Source: Streptomyces zagrosensis (GTDB lineage Bacteria > Actinomycetota > Actinomycetes > Streptomycetales > Streptomycetaceae). Taken from it: 64,000 nt of DNA. The translations under genes and the position numbers were made by a program. How positions within the stretch are numbered: the stretch's first letter is position 1; each line of letters starts with the position of its first letter. Below, piece after piece: positions 54,409-62,492 of the stretch. The stretch is from contig NZ_JACHJL010000008.1 in assembly GCF_014203645.1 (NCBI RefSeq), forward strand, positions 1 through 64,000. The letters run 5' to 3'. Below the pieces are notes generated by a model that saw only the letters and a list, made by a program, of their open reading frames with translations, did no database searches and had not been told where the DNA came from.

Positions 54409-55374
54409 TCACCCTGACGCTCGTCGGCGAACTCCATGGGATGAGGTCCTGTCCGCCCTGCGCAGCCGCCGCGTGCGTAGCAGGTCCTTTACGCCGCCTG
54501 CGGTCAACCGGGACCGTATCGACGCCAGGGGTTCGAGGGCGGTGCCCAGCAGGCGCGGGTCCTGGTAGGGGACCCAGCCGCTGGCGTGCCGGGGGTAGTG
54601 CGGCGGACCGAGGCAGAGGCGTTTCGTGATGGCGAATCGGGTCTCGTCGGTGGTGTTGGGCTGCGAGGCGTGCAGATGGTCGCCGGCGAACAGCAGGATG
54701 TCCCCTGCGTCGAGCTCGATGTCTGCGGGCGGCCCGGTGTGCTGACCGGAAGTGAGTGTGTGATGGCTGTCGCGGCTCAGGTTTCTTCCGTAGGCGGCGG
54801 GGTAGAACACGAGGCCGTTGCCTCTGCGGACCCGCCCGACGGCCATCCATAGGTTGACAGAATTGACGGCGGTGTTGAACCAGGAGTCGACGTGCGCGTC
54901 CCGCGGCGTCAGAAACCCTTCGAGAGCGGGGGGCTCGCTGCCCCGCTCGATGGACTGCAGCGGGGGCATGACGCGGATGCCGAGGTGGCCGCCCAGGTAG
55001 AGGGGTGCGTCCTGTGGTGCGAGGGCGCGCGCGACATCGTGCAGGACTGTCTCGGACAGTGGCCTTAGCGCGGTCTCCAGATCCGTGCGGATCGCCGCGA
55101 TCTGCGCGATGTCCGCATGGTGGTGCAGCCTCTCCAGGGACGTGCCGACCCGCTGCGGGTCAAGTGCGGGCAGTGCCCGTGCGACGACCGTGAGCGTTTC
55201 GCGCCGGATTGCCTCTGTTGCTCCGCCGCGGTGCAGGCCGCCCTTGATGATGACCAGCTCGCCCTCCAGGACGTGGCGCAGTGATACGGGGAGGCAGCGT
55301 TCGGCCGGAGTCACCGTGTGCACGGCGGCGGGACACGGGCTGTCCGGGCCGGTACGGCCGCCGGAAACGGTCAC
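54409..55374 (-). CDS. PhyH-family Fe(II)/2-oxoglutarate dioxygenase
   Basis: A 321-residue hydroxylase of the phytanoyl-CoA dioxygenase family. The iron ligands are visible as FLTPRDAHVDSWFNTAVNSV (HxD, ~165) and DILLFAGDHLHASQPN (distal His, ~235), with TRFAITKRLCLG supplying the 2-oxoglutarate Arg. GTG 55374 overlaps the epimerase stop (GTGA). As last gene of the RiPP-like operon it may hydroxylate the peptide, creating a hydroxyl for glycosylation or sulfation, since the precursor has no hydroxyl side chain. Action on a free sugar or small molecule is the alternative. Confidence 0.9.
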   Translation of the reverse strand: MTVSGGRTGPDSPCPAAVHTVTPAERCLPVSLRHVLEGELVIIKGGLHRGGATEAIRRETLTVVARALPALDPQRVGTSLERLHHHADIAQIAAIRTDLETALRPLSETVLHDVARALAPQDAPLYLGGHLGIRVMPPLQSIERGSEPPALEGFLTPRDAHVDSWFNTAVNSVNLWMAVGRVRRGNGLVFYPAAYGRNLSRDSHHTLTSGQHTGPPADIELDAGDILLFAGDHLHASQPNTTDETRFAITKRLCLGPPHYPRHASGWVPYQDPRLLGTALEPLASIRSRLTAGGVKDLLRTRRLRRADRTSSHGVRRRASG

Positions 55375-56297
55375 CGGTTCCCTCCCGCCATGGCCGCGAT
55401 CCCGTCGTGGAGCGCTGTGCGGGGGCGGAAGCCGAACGCGAGAGAGGCGACGGAGACGTCGGCGCCCGTGTGCCGTGCGTCGCCGGGCCCCGCGACGCAC
55501 GGAACGACGTTCACCGGCCCGACGGCGTTCTCGACTGCGGCGATGGCCTGCTTTATGGACACCGGAGAGCCGCCGCCAAGGTTGGCTACGCCGGTGAAGC
55601 CTGAGCGTGCCGCGTTCCGGATTCCGGTGACGACATCGAGGACGTAGGTGAAGTCGCGGGTCTGCTCGCCGTCGCCGTACAGCGCGAAGGGGGGACCGCC
55701 GGTCGCGGCGTCGAGGAGGCGAGCGAAGGCCATGTCGGGGCGTTGCCGTGGCCCGTAGACGGTGAACAGGCGCAGGCAGGCGCTCGGCATGCCGTATTCC
55801 CCGCGGTAGAGCTCGCAGAGGTGCTCGCCAGCGAGTTTGGTGACGCCGTACGGGGAGATGGGCCGTGGGCAGGCCGTCTCGGGCGTGGGGTAGGTCCGGG
55901 CGTCGCCGTAGACGGAGGAACTGGAGGCGTAGACGAAACTGGCGACCGGCCGGGGTCGTACGGCTTCCAGCAGGGCCTGGGTGGCGAGCACGTTCCGGGC
56001 GTTGTAGACCGGGAACTCCGCTCCCCAGGAAGGCCGCACTCCGGGCTGGCCTGCGAGGTGGTAGACGGCGTCCGCGCCGTCGACGAGCGGGCCGAGGTCG
56101 GTTGTCAGGAGATCGGCACGGTGGAAGGTGAAGCCTGGTCGGCTCATCAGGCCGCGCAGGTTGCGCTCCTTGAGGGTCGGGTCGTAGAAGTCGGTGAACG
56201 AGTCGACCCCGACGACGGTGTCCCCCGCCGTGAGGAGGTGCTCGCACAGGTGTGATCCGATGAAGCCGGCCGCACCGGTCACGAGCGCCCGCATCAC
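55371..56297 (-). CDS. NAD-dependent nucleotide-sugar epimerase
   Basis: A ~308-residue extended short-chain dehydrogenase of the UDP-glucose/UDP-uronate epimerase group. NAD loop ALVTGAAGFIGSHLCEHL, catalytic Ser/Tyr/Lys in YASSSSVYGDARTYP and SPYGVTKLAGEHL, and LRLFTVYGPRQRPDMAFARL. It begins at GTG 56297 or ATG 56294, overlapping the glycosyltransferase stop. It should supply an epimerised NDP-sugar, plausibly a uronic acid or galactose type, to the glycosyltransferase encoded next to it. Confidence 0.9.
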   Translation of the reverse strand: MMRALVTGAAGFIGSHLCEHLLTAGDTVVGVDSFTDFYDPTLKERNLRGLMSRPGFTFHRADLLTTDLGPLVDGADAVYHLAGQPGVRPSWGAEFPVYNARNVLATQALLEAVRPRPVASFVYASSSSVYGDARTYPTPETACPRPISPYGVTKLAGEHLCELYRGEYGMPSACLRLFTVYGPRQRPDMAFARLLDAATGGPPFALYGDGEQTRDFTYVLDVVTGIRNAARSGFTGVANLGGGSPVSIKQAIAAVENAVGPVNVVPCVAGPGDARHTGADVSVASLAFGFRPRTALHDGIAAMAGGNR

Positions 56298-57436
56298 GGC
56301 TGCCCGGTGACGGATGCGAGCGCTCGGTCGGGTAGGACGCGGTCGACGCGGGCCCGCCAGGTGTACAGGGTGTTCAGCTGGTGCCTGGCCGTATCGCCGA
56401 GGGCCTGCCGGGCGGATGCGTCGGCTCCCAGAAGCTGGATGGCGTCTGCCCAGCCGGACGTGTCGCCGGGTGCGCGAAGCAGACAGTTGATCTCGTCGGC
56501 CAGTACCTCGTGGAGCACGGGCAGGTCGGAGGCGATGATTGCCTTGCCGTACGCCATGTACTCGAACAGTTTCATTGGTGAGACCCAGCGGCTGATGTCA
56601 CCGAAGCCCCCGGCGCACCCCACCGTGGTCTGGTACGGCGCGAGGACGATGTCGAAGGCCCGGTAATAGGAGTGCAGTGCGGCTGGCGGGTGGTGGCCGT
56701 GGAAGAAGACGTTCGGGCGGCTGCCCCGGGCTTGCCAGTGTGAACGGTCCTGGTCGGTGCCGCCGACCAGGTGGAAGTCCGCGTCGGGCAGGCGTGCGGC
56801 GAGGTCGAGGATGAGGTCGGTGCCCCGTCCTGGGTAGAGGTGGCCGACGTATCCGACTCTGAGGGCGTCCGGGCGTCCTGGCAGCGCCGCCATGGGCCCG
56901 GTCGGCGGCACTGGGTCGGCGCCGTCCGACGCCGTCACCAGCTCCACATCAGTGCGGGTTTTGAGCTGAGGGAAGTGCGCCAGGTAGTCGTCGGCGAGCG
57001 CCCGGGTGACGAAGACGACTCTGGTGAGGGAGCGGTGTCGGAACAGCAGTCGCTCGACGCCCCGCACGGCGCGGTTCGGCCACAGCAGGTGCGTCTCGTA
57101 GACCACGGGTGCCGTCCCGGCAGCCGCGAGCAGCGCGTAGGGGTCCCTTCCGTACAGGACGTCGGGCGTCGGCCCGCGCCGGATGCAGCCGCGCACCCGC
57201 TGGGCACGGAGCAACGGCCCGAGGACCGGCGCCGCTGACAGGGGGACGGTGTGCACGGGGAACCGGTTGCGGGTGCCGTAGTACGCGTGGAGGTCATCGG
57301 TCCGCGCGGTGCCCGGAACGGCGTACAGCTCGATGTGGTGCCCGGCGTCGGCGAACGCGTCGCACATCCGCATGACGTGAACCCCGTTGGCATAGATGGA
57401 GGGGACGCTTCCCGAGTGCAGATAGGCGATCCGCAT
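56294..57436 (-). CDS. GT4-family glycosyltransferase
   Basis: A 380-residue GT-B fold transferase. N-terminal LHSGSVPSIYANGVHVMRMC (acceptor domain), middle LRVGYVGHLYPGRGTDLILD at the start of the donor domain, and the nucleotide-sugar binding Glu pattern near WVSPMKLFEYMAYGKAII. ATG 57436 has GGAGG nine bases upstream. The gene lies between the HExxH protein and the epimerase, so it probably glycosylates the modified peptide. It contains no membrane segment. Confidence 0.9.
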   Translation of the reverse strand: MRIAYLHSGSVPSIYANGVHVMRMCDAFADAGHHIELYAVPGTARTDDLHAYYGTRNRFPVHTVPLSAAPVLGPLLRAQRVRGCIRRGPTPDVLYGRDPYALLAAAGTAPVVYETHLLWPNRAVRGVERLLFRHRSLTRVVFVTRALADDYLAHFPQLKTRTDVELVTASDGADPVPPTGPMAALPGRPDALRVGYVGHLYPGRGTDLILDLAARLPDADFHLVGGTDQDRSHWQARGSRPNVFFHGHHPPAALHSYYRAFDIVLAPYQTTVGCAGGFGDISRWVSPMKLFEYMAYGKAIIASDLPVLHEVLADEINCLLRAPGDTSGWADAIQLLGADASARQALGDTARHQLNTLYTWRARVDRVLPDRALASVTGQP

Positions 57437-57490
57437 GGACGGTGACCTCCGGGACGGCGTGATGAGGGCGAAGGGGGCGATGTGGCCTTC

Positions 57491-58429
57491 TCATGGGGTC
57501 GGGGCTGCACTGCCGAGGGATGCGACCGCGGTACTGCGGTCCAGCAGCTGTCGGCCGTGGCCGGTGAGCTCGGCCCGGTGGGCGTTCAAGGTGTGCGCCG
57601 CCGTACCGAGATCGGCGAGTAGCCGGTCGTGGCGGGCCCGTACGGCTGGCGTGCCCCTTGCGGCGAGTCGCTTGTACAGCAGGACACATCGGGCCAGTAC
57701 CACCGTTTGCTGGAACAGTCCGCTCAAGGGGCGGGGGTCGGCCCGCAGCGGGGTTGCCAGTGGGCCCGCCCGTTCGTCCGCGGCGGGCATGAGCAAGGGC
57801 TCGCGCACGGCCGAGACGTTGCAGCGAGTGTGCGTCCCCTCGTGGACCAGTGCCTCGGCGAGGCGTACGGGACCGGGCAGCCCGGCGCGGGTTGGCGAGA
57901 GCCGCCTGCGGTTGATCAGAACGGCGCCGTGCACGGTGAAGTCCGTGTAACCGTCGACCGCCATGCCGTCCAGCAGCGCCACTTGGGCCACCACTGTCCT
58001 CAGTTCGCCGAGCATCTGCGGCCAGACGGTGTCCAGCAGCCTGAGCCCGTCCGCCAGGATGGTCCAGTCGGCCGCGGACCACGTTCCCAGCGAGGCGGTG
58101 ACCGGAGCCCCGTCCGCTGTCGTGCGGGCCGGCAACTGCGCCAGCACGCGCGAAAGGCTACGTACGAGATGCGGATTGCCTTCCGGGTCCACGGGGGCCA
58201 GCGGTTCCGCGGCCGGATCGCGGAGCAGGCGCCGGACCATCTCTGCGGTGTGGGCGGGTCCCCCCTCTCGCTTTGCGCGGTGCACCGCCTCCACAGCCGC
58301 TGGGTGCGGAAGGCTCGTCAAGTCGGCTGCCGGTTCTGGCAGTCCGGACGTCCGTACGACGTTCAGCAGCAGGCACCGCAAGTTGTCCTGATCGTCCCGC
58401 GCCGAGGAGCGGTCGGGCTCGACGTCCAA
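57491..58429 (-). CDS. HExxH-motif putative peptide-modification protein
   Basis: A 312-residue protein with RLAEALVHEGTHTRCNVSAV (HExxH at about 197-201), matching the actinomycete HEXXH family (TIGR04267-type) found in RiPP clusters and often near YcaO, radical-SAM or lanthionine enzymes. N-terminal ~180 residues include LNVVRTSGLPEPAADL and DGMAVDGYTDFTVHGAV before the metal site. TTG 58429 is supported by GGAGG seven bases upstream. It may be a metal-dependent oxygenase or peptidase acting on the 29-residue peptide encoded 88 bases upstream. The motif is certain, the reaction is inference. Confidence 0.82.
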   Translation of the reverse strand: MDVEPDRSSARDDQDNLRCLLLNVVRTSGLPEPAADLTSLPHPAAVEAVHRAKREGGPAHTAEMVRRLLRDPAAEPLAPVDPEGNPHLVRSLSRVLAQLPARTTADGAPVTASLGTWSAADWTILADGLRLLDTVWPQMLGELRTVVAQVALLDGMAVDGYTDFTVHGAVLINRRRLSPTRAGLPGPVRLAEALVHEGTHTRCNVSAVREPLLMPAADERAGPLATPLRADPRPLSGLFQQTVVLARCVLLYKRLAARGTPAVRARHDRLLADLGTAAHTLNAHRAELTGHGRQLLDRSTAVASLGSAAPTP

Positions 58430-58517
58430 TCCTGGCCCTCCTACGGGACATCGTGGGCGGCGGCCGACCGGCCAGATGCCGGCGGGCCGCCGGAGTGCGG
58501 ACAGCGCTGTTCCGTGC

Positions 58518-58607
58518 TCAGTCTTCGAACGGTATGTCGATCATCAGCGCGAGTTCGGGTAGTTCCTCGGCCGGTACTTCCTCGATCTCCACGATGTCCT
58601 GGGGCAT
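58518..58607 (-). CDS. Putative RiPP precursor peptide, 29 residues
   Basis: A small gene with GGGAG six bases before ATG 58607. The peptide starts MPQDIVEIEEVP, continues with an AEELPEL stretch and ends LALMIDIPFED. Ten of 29 residues are Asp or Glu and none is basic. It has no Cys, Ser, Thr, Tyr, Lys, Gly, Asn, His or Trp. Position between the methyltransferases and the HExxH gene on the same strand, its own ribosome site, and the acidic leader-like front all fit a precursor. The C-terminal hydrophobic segment would be the core. It is too short for homology by eye, so this rests on context. Confidence 0.65.
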   Translation of the reverse strand: MPQDIVEIEEVPAEELPELALMIDIPFED

Positions 58608-58778
58608 ATCCACTCCCTGGGTAACGAAGGGGGGTGCGGTCGTGGGACGCCGGGACACCGGCGGACCCGTGCCTCATCGTGCATCGTCTGTACCAGTGAT
58701 CGCCATAGGGCAAGGGCGGCCCTGCGGGGAGGCGGCCCTTTCTCGGCCAACCCGTTCTGCCTCCTCCGCAAGGTGGGT

Positions 58779-59600
58779 TCAGAGCGGCTTGTGTGCCATC
58801 AGGGAGAAGGACAGCGGGACGGAGGGAACGTCGTCGGGCAGGTGCCACCACCCGTCGTCCCGCTGCTCCAGGAAGGGAAACATGGGCCAGGCCACGAACG
58901 GCCATTCTCGGAGGTGGGAGAGCGTCAGACCGGCGGCCACCAGGGAGGTCAGGAGGGACCCCATGCCGTGCCCCCAGCAGTACTCCCAGCCGTCCGTCTC
59001 GAGCCCCGGGGCCGCTTGGAGCCCCCGGTACTGCCAGCGCAGCGGCTCACCGGGACTGAAGTAGCCGTACCTGGCCCGCAGTTCACGCGATGGTGTCCGC
59101 TGGTCGAAGAGCCACGCGGTGGGGTGTGATTCGAAGAGGTGGAAGCGCCCTCCCGGGGCGACGAACCGGGCGACGACTTCCGCCCACCCGACCAGGTCGG
59201 GCAACCACCCGAGGGTGCCGTGGGACATGTAGACGACGTCGAACGTCTCCTCCAGCTGCTCGGGGAGATCGTAGACGTTCGCACACACGAAGCGGGCTGA
59301 AGGCGCGACGTCCTGGGCGAGGGAACGCGCGGTCTCGGTGCCCTCGGCACAGAAGTCCACCCCCGTCACCTGCGCGCCGAGCCGGGCCCAGGAGAGGGTG
59401 CGCACACCCATGTGACTCTGCAGGTGGAGCAGTGTCCGGCCGGATACGTTCCCCACTTCTTGGAGTTCCAGCGGGTGGATGCCCAGCCCGCCGCGGCGGA
59501 AATCGTCGAGGGCGTCTCGGGCGGAGGCTGCCTTCAGCGGCGTCCAGATCTCCCACTGCTCCTTGTTCTCCGCCATGTAGGCGGCGGGATTCTCCTTCAT
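58779..59600 (-). CDS. Class I SAM methyltransferase (second of pair)
   Basis: A 273-residue methyltransferase. The SAM loop is replaced by LLHLQSHMGVRTLSWARLGA followed by QVTGVDFCAEGTETARSLA (motif II Asp), then FDVVYMSHGTLGWLPDL and FVAPGGRFHLFESHP. ATG 59600 has GGAGGG seven bases upstream. It follows the other methyltransferase by 18 bases and precedes the peptide gene. The HLQSHMG pattern is common in a group of bacterial small-molecule methyltransferases; O- or N-methylation of the peptide (for example a carboxyl group) is possible. Confidence 0.88.
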   Translation of the reverse strand: MKENPAAYMAENKEQWEIWTPLKAASARDALDDFRRGGLGIHPLELQEVGNVSGRTLLHLQSHMGVRTLSWARLGAQVTGVDFCAEGTETARSLAQDVAPSARFVCANVYDLPEQLEETFDVVYMSHGTLGWLPDLVGWAEVVARFVAPGGRFHLFESHPTAWLFDQRTPSRELRARYGYFSPGEPLRWQYRGLQAAPGLETDGWEYCWGHGMGSLLTSLVAAGLTLSHLREWPFVAWPMFPFLEQRDDGWWHLPDDVPSVPLSFSLMAHKPL

Positions 59601-59618
59601 GGCCCGTTCCCTCCCCCT

Positions 59619-60389
59619 TCACTCCGCGCGCTCGTACACGGAGACGTGGAACGCGCTCGCTGATGTGAAGGGGGCACCCGCCCAGTCCGCCCAGCGCTCG
59701 CGCGGCCGCAAGCCCGCCATCCTGGCCATCAGATCCAGCTCGGACGGTGCGGCGTAGCGGAAGGACACCGTCGTACGGTGCATCTCCACAGCGCCCGACG
59801 CCCCGTTCTCGAAGATGACGTAGTGGGAGCGGTAGCGTTGCTCCGCGCGGTCGACCTCGCGGAAACGCAGGACCAGTTCGCCGCCGGCGGTGGGCAGCGC
59901 CTGACCTGCGGTCGGCGGACCGTTCGCGGACTGGGCGAGGGCCTCGGGAACGTGGGCGTCGAGGGCGAACAGGCCGCCGGGACGCAAGAGCCGGGCGGCG
60001 TGCGCGAAGCAGTCCACTTGTGCGTCTTGGGTGGGCAGTTCGGCGAAGCTGCCATTGACGACGTAGACGAGCGCGTAGGAGCCCGTCGCCCCCGAGGCCC
60101 GGAAGTCGCCCATGGTGACGGGAATGTCTCGCCCGCCTGGTTTGGCACGTAGCTGCGTGACCATCGTGGGTGAGAGGTCGACTCCGTGCACCTCCACTCC
60201 TCGCGCGGCCAGCGGCAGAGCTATCCGGCCGGTGCCGATGCCGAGTTCCAGGGCGGGCCCGGGCCCCGCGGACTTCGCGAGTCCGGCCAGGAATCCGACG
60301 GTGTCCTCGGTGACGCGGTCCGGGGGTGCGAACCAGGAGTCATAGCGGGCAGCGAAGGCGGTGTAGTCGGGCGGGCCGGATGCGGTCAT
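59619..60389 (-). CDS. Class I SAM methyltransferase (first of pair)
   Basis: A 256-residue methyltransferase with DYTAFAARYDSWFAPPDRVT, motif I PALELGIGTGRIALPLAARG, then VHGVDLSPTMVTQLRAKPGG, YALVYVVNGSFAELPTQDAQ and LLRPGGLFALDAHVP. ATG 60389 has GAGGAG seven bases upstream and lies 31 bases after the YcaO stop. It resembles generic small-molecule methyltransferases of actinomycete clusters. The high Glu/Asp content of the peptide makes carboxyl O-methylation one possible role. Confidence 0.88.
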   Translation of the reverse strand: MTASGPPDYTAFAARYDSWFAPPDRVTEDTVGFLAGLAKSAGPGPALELGIGTGRIALPLAARGVEVHGVDLSPTMVTQLRAKPGGRDIPVTMGDFRASGATGSYALVYVVNGSFAELPTQDAQVDCFAHAARLLRPGGLFALDAHVPEALAQSANGPPTAGQALPTAGGELVLRFREVDRAEQRYRSHYVIFENGASGAVEMHRTTVSFRYAAPSELDLMARMAGLRPRERWADWAGAPFTSASAFHVSVYERAE

Positions 60390-60420
60390 CCTCGGGCTCC
60401 TCAAGGGTTGCGGGCAGGGG

Positions 60421-61602
60421 TCAGCCAAGGGGGTGCGGCAGCGCACCGGGCGCTCCTCCGTCACCCGAGGGCAGCGGCCGTGTCCCGGGCGCGATGAGCC
60501 GGACCACTGAGAGGCCCTCGGCCCGGATCTGCGGGGTGTCCGTCTCCACGAACAGGACGTCCTCGCCGGTGTGCGCGGCGAGCGCCGCCGGGCCGTCCTC
60601 CAGCCCTGCCCCGGCGGGTGCCGTCGGGTGCGGCAGGCGGTCCAGCCAGTGGCCCAGGCTGTCCTGGCGGTGATACGTCCACAGGGCGTGTTCCAGCGCC
60701 GAGCGGGGCAGAGTCCGCCCGCCCCATTCCGCCCAGGAGCGGAGTGCGGCGGGGCTGGTCACGCTCCACCGGACCATCAGCGCCTCGTAGGCCGCGCTCG
60801 CCACGGCCGACGCGCGCTGGCGTGCGGGAGCACACCGGGCGCCGAAGGTTTGCGCGGTGCCATCGTCAGCGTGTACGCACACCACGGCGCAGATCGACCC
60901 GTCGGCGGCCGGCAGCGACAGCACCGTGGCGTGCAGTTCCCGCTGGTCCAGCACGTTCCGCACGCAGACGGGTAGGTCATCCGGGCCTGCGCGCGCCGCG
61001 TGCGGAGCGGGCGCCCGGGCCTCGCACCAGCTGCGCCGTATCAGATCGCGTTCGAGGATCTCCCGGGCCGCATGGCCGACGGCCTTCTGCGGGTCGGGGT
61101 GGGCGCCCAGTCCCGTGGAGCCGGCCCCGGCAACTATCGCGTGACCCGGGGACGGCCGGTGCCGGAGGTAAACGGCGCCCGCCGGAACGAGCACTTCGTC
61201 ACCCGTGAGCAGGGACCGGGCCGCGATCCACAGGCCGCGCGGGACACGGCTGCCCAGGGAGCCCAAAAGCGCGGCCGGGTCGAGGGCGGACACGCCGCGC
61301 CGCCGCCAGTCCTCGTAGGAGCCCAGCCAGCGCGGGGCGGCCTCGGCCCGCCGCCCGGCCAAGATGTTTCCCATACGCTCCAGCAGCTCGCCGCGGGCCC
61401 GCCGGATCACATCGGCACGGTCGCCCCCGGCTGCACACCCCACGACCACGTCGTCGCCACGCCTCGTGCCGACCGCACGCACCGCGGCGAACTCCGGCGC
61501 CCGGGCGGCCGTCCGGGCGAGGACGATACCCGGGTCCTCCTCGAACGGCGTGAAGACCTGCGGCTCCCAGCGCCGTGCCCGGGTGCGCCGGAGCATGGAC
61601 AT
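60421..61602 (-). CDS. YcaO-domain cyclodehydratase-type enzyme
   Basis: A 393-residue YcaO protein, the ATP-dependent enzyme family that activates backbone amides. ATP/Mg contacts are visible in AAGGDRADVIRRARGELLER, KAVGHAAREILERDLIRRSW and RASAVASAAYEALMVRW. ATG 61602 follows GGGAGG. No E1-like, ocin-ThiF partner, dehydrogenase or TfuA gene is seen, so it acts alone or with the HExxH protein. The adjacent peptide lacks Cys, Ser and Thr, so azoline formation is unlikely; amidine or thioamide formation would be compatible. The C-terminus ends in a Pro-rich LPHPLG, as many YcaO enzymes do. Confidence 0.88.
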   Translation of the reverse strand: MSMLRRTRARRWEPQVFTPFEEDPGIVLARTAARAPEFAAVRAVGTRRGDDVVVGCAAGGDRADVIRRARGELLERMGNILAGRRAEAAPRWLGSYEDWRRRGVSALDPAALLGSLGSRVPRGLWIAARSLLTGDEVLVPAGAVYLRHRPSPGHAIVAGAGSTGLGAHPDPQKAVGHAAREILERDLIRRSWCEARAPAPHAARAGPDDLPVCVRNVLDQRELHATVLSLPAADGSICAVVCVHADDGTAQTFGARCAPARQRASAVASAAYEALMVRWSVTSPAALRSWAEWGGRTLPRSALEHALWTYHRQDSLGHWLDRLPHPTAPAGAGLEDGPAALAAHTGEDVLFVETDTPQIRAEGLSVVRLIAPGTRPLPSGDGGAPGALPHPLG

Positions 61603-61817
61603 GATGCCTCCCGGCTCAGTCGAGTACGTACCCACGACGCCACGATTGGACCAAAGGGCCCGTCCGCGCACAACGGTGCGTCCACACACGGAGGCGTGAA
61701 CAACGCGGCCTTGCGGCGCCGTTGAAGGAACCCAGACGGTCTGGCACCGTGTCAGCAAGCAGTCCAGGCACGGACGTGCTGACAGCATGTGCCCGTCCGT
61801 CCGCCGGGGAGGAAGGC

Positions 61818-62480
61818 GTGACAGCCTACGGAACTGAACCATCCCGTCCCGCAGCGCTGCCCGACCTCTCGCGCCGTACGAACGGAACCCGTACGAAGCC
61901 GAAAATCTTCGGTATCGGCCTCTCGCGCACCGGCACCACCTCCCTCGCCAATGCCCTGCACACCCTGGGCTTCGACGTCGTCCACTACCCGTCCGACCCC
62001 GCCACCTACGCGACCCTGCTGGCCGGCACCGCCTGCTTCCCGCTTCTTGACCGGTACGACGGGATCACCGACATCACCGTCGCCCACCTGTACCAGGACC
62101 TGGATCTGCTGTGGCCGGGGGCGAAGTTCGTCCTCACCGTCCGCGAAGAGGAGAGCTGGCTGCGCTCCTGCCGGAAGCACTGGGAACGGCCCATCGAGAG
62201 CAAAGCGGACCGCGGGCGGGTCTACGTGGACCTCCAGCGCTTCCTGCGGGCTGCGGTGTACGGCTGCCACGACTTCCGCCCGGAGCGGTTCCGCCGGGTG
62301 GCCCGGCAACACACCTCCGAGGTGACACGCCACTTCGCCGGCCGAAACGAGGATCTGCTGACGCTCGACATCGCCGCAGGCCAGGGGTACGAACGGCTCG
62401 CTCCCTTCCTCGGCCTGCCCGTACCGGACGAACCATTCCCGCACTGCAACCGGACGGCTGCGGGCGAAAATCCGCGGTAG
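61818..62480 (+). CDS. Sulfotransferase family protein (Sulfotransfer_4 type)
   Basis: A 220-residue PAPS-dependent sulfotransferase homologue. P-loop-like PAPS motif FGIGLSRTGTTSLANALHTL (~35), and AKFVLTVREEESWLRSCRKH for the 3'-phosphate region. GTG 61818 is chosen because GGGGAGGAAGGC precedes it; an earlier frame start lacks a site. It is divergent from YcaO and followed by a second sulfotransferase, so it should belong to the RiPP-like locus and sulfate a hydroxyl on the peptide or its sugar. Confidence 0.88.
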   Translation: MTAYGTEPSRPAALPDLSRRTNGTRTKPKIFGIGLSRTGTTSLANALHTLGFDVVHYPSDPATYATLLAGTACFPLLDRYDGITDITVAHLYQDLDLLWPGAKFVLTVREEESWLRSCRKHWERPIESKADRGRVYVDLQRFLRAAVYGCHDFRPERFRRVARQHTSEVTRHFAGRNEDLLTLDIAAGQGYERLAPFLGLPVPDEPFPHCNRTAAGENPR

Positions 62481-62492
62481 GAAAGGACCAAC

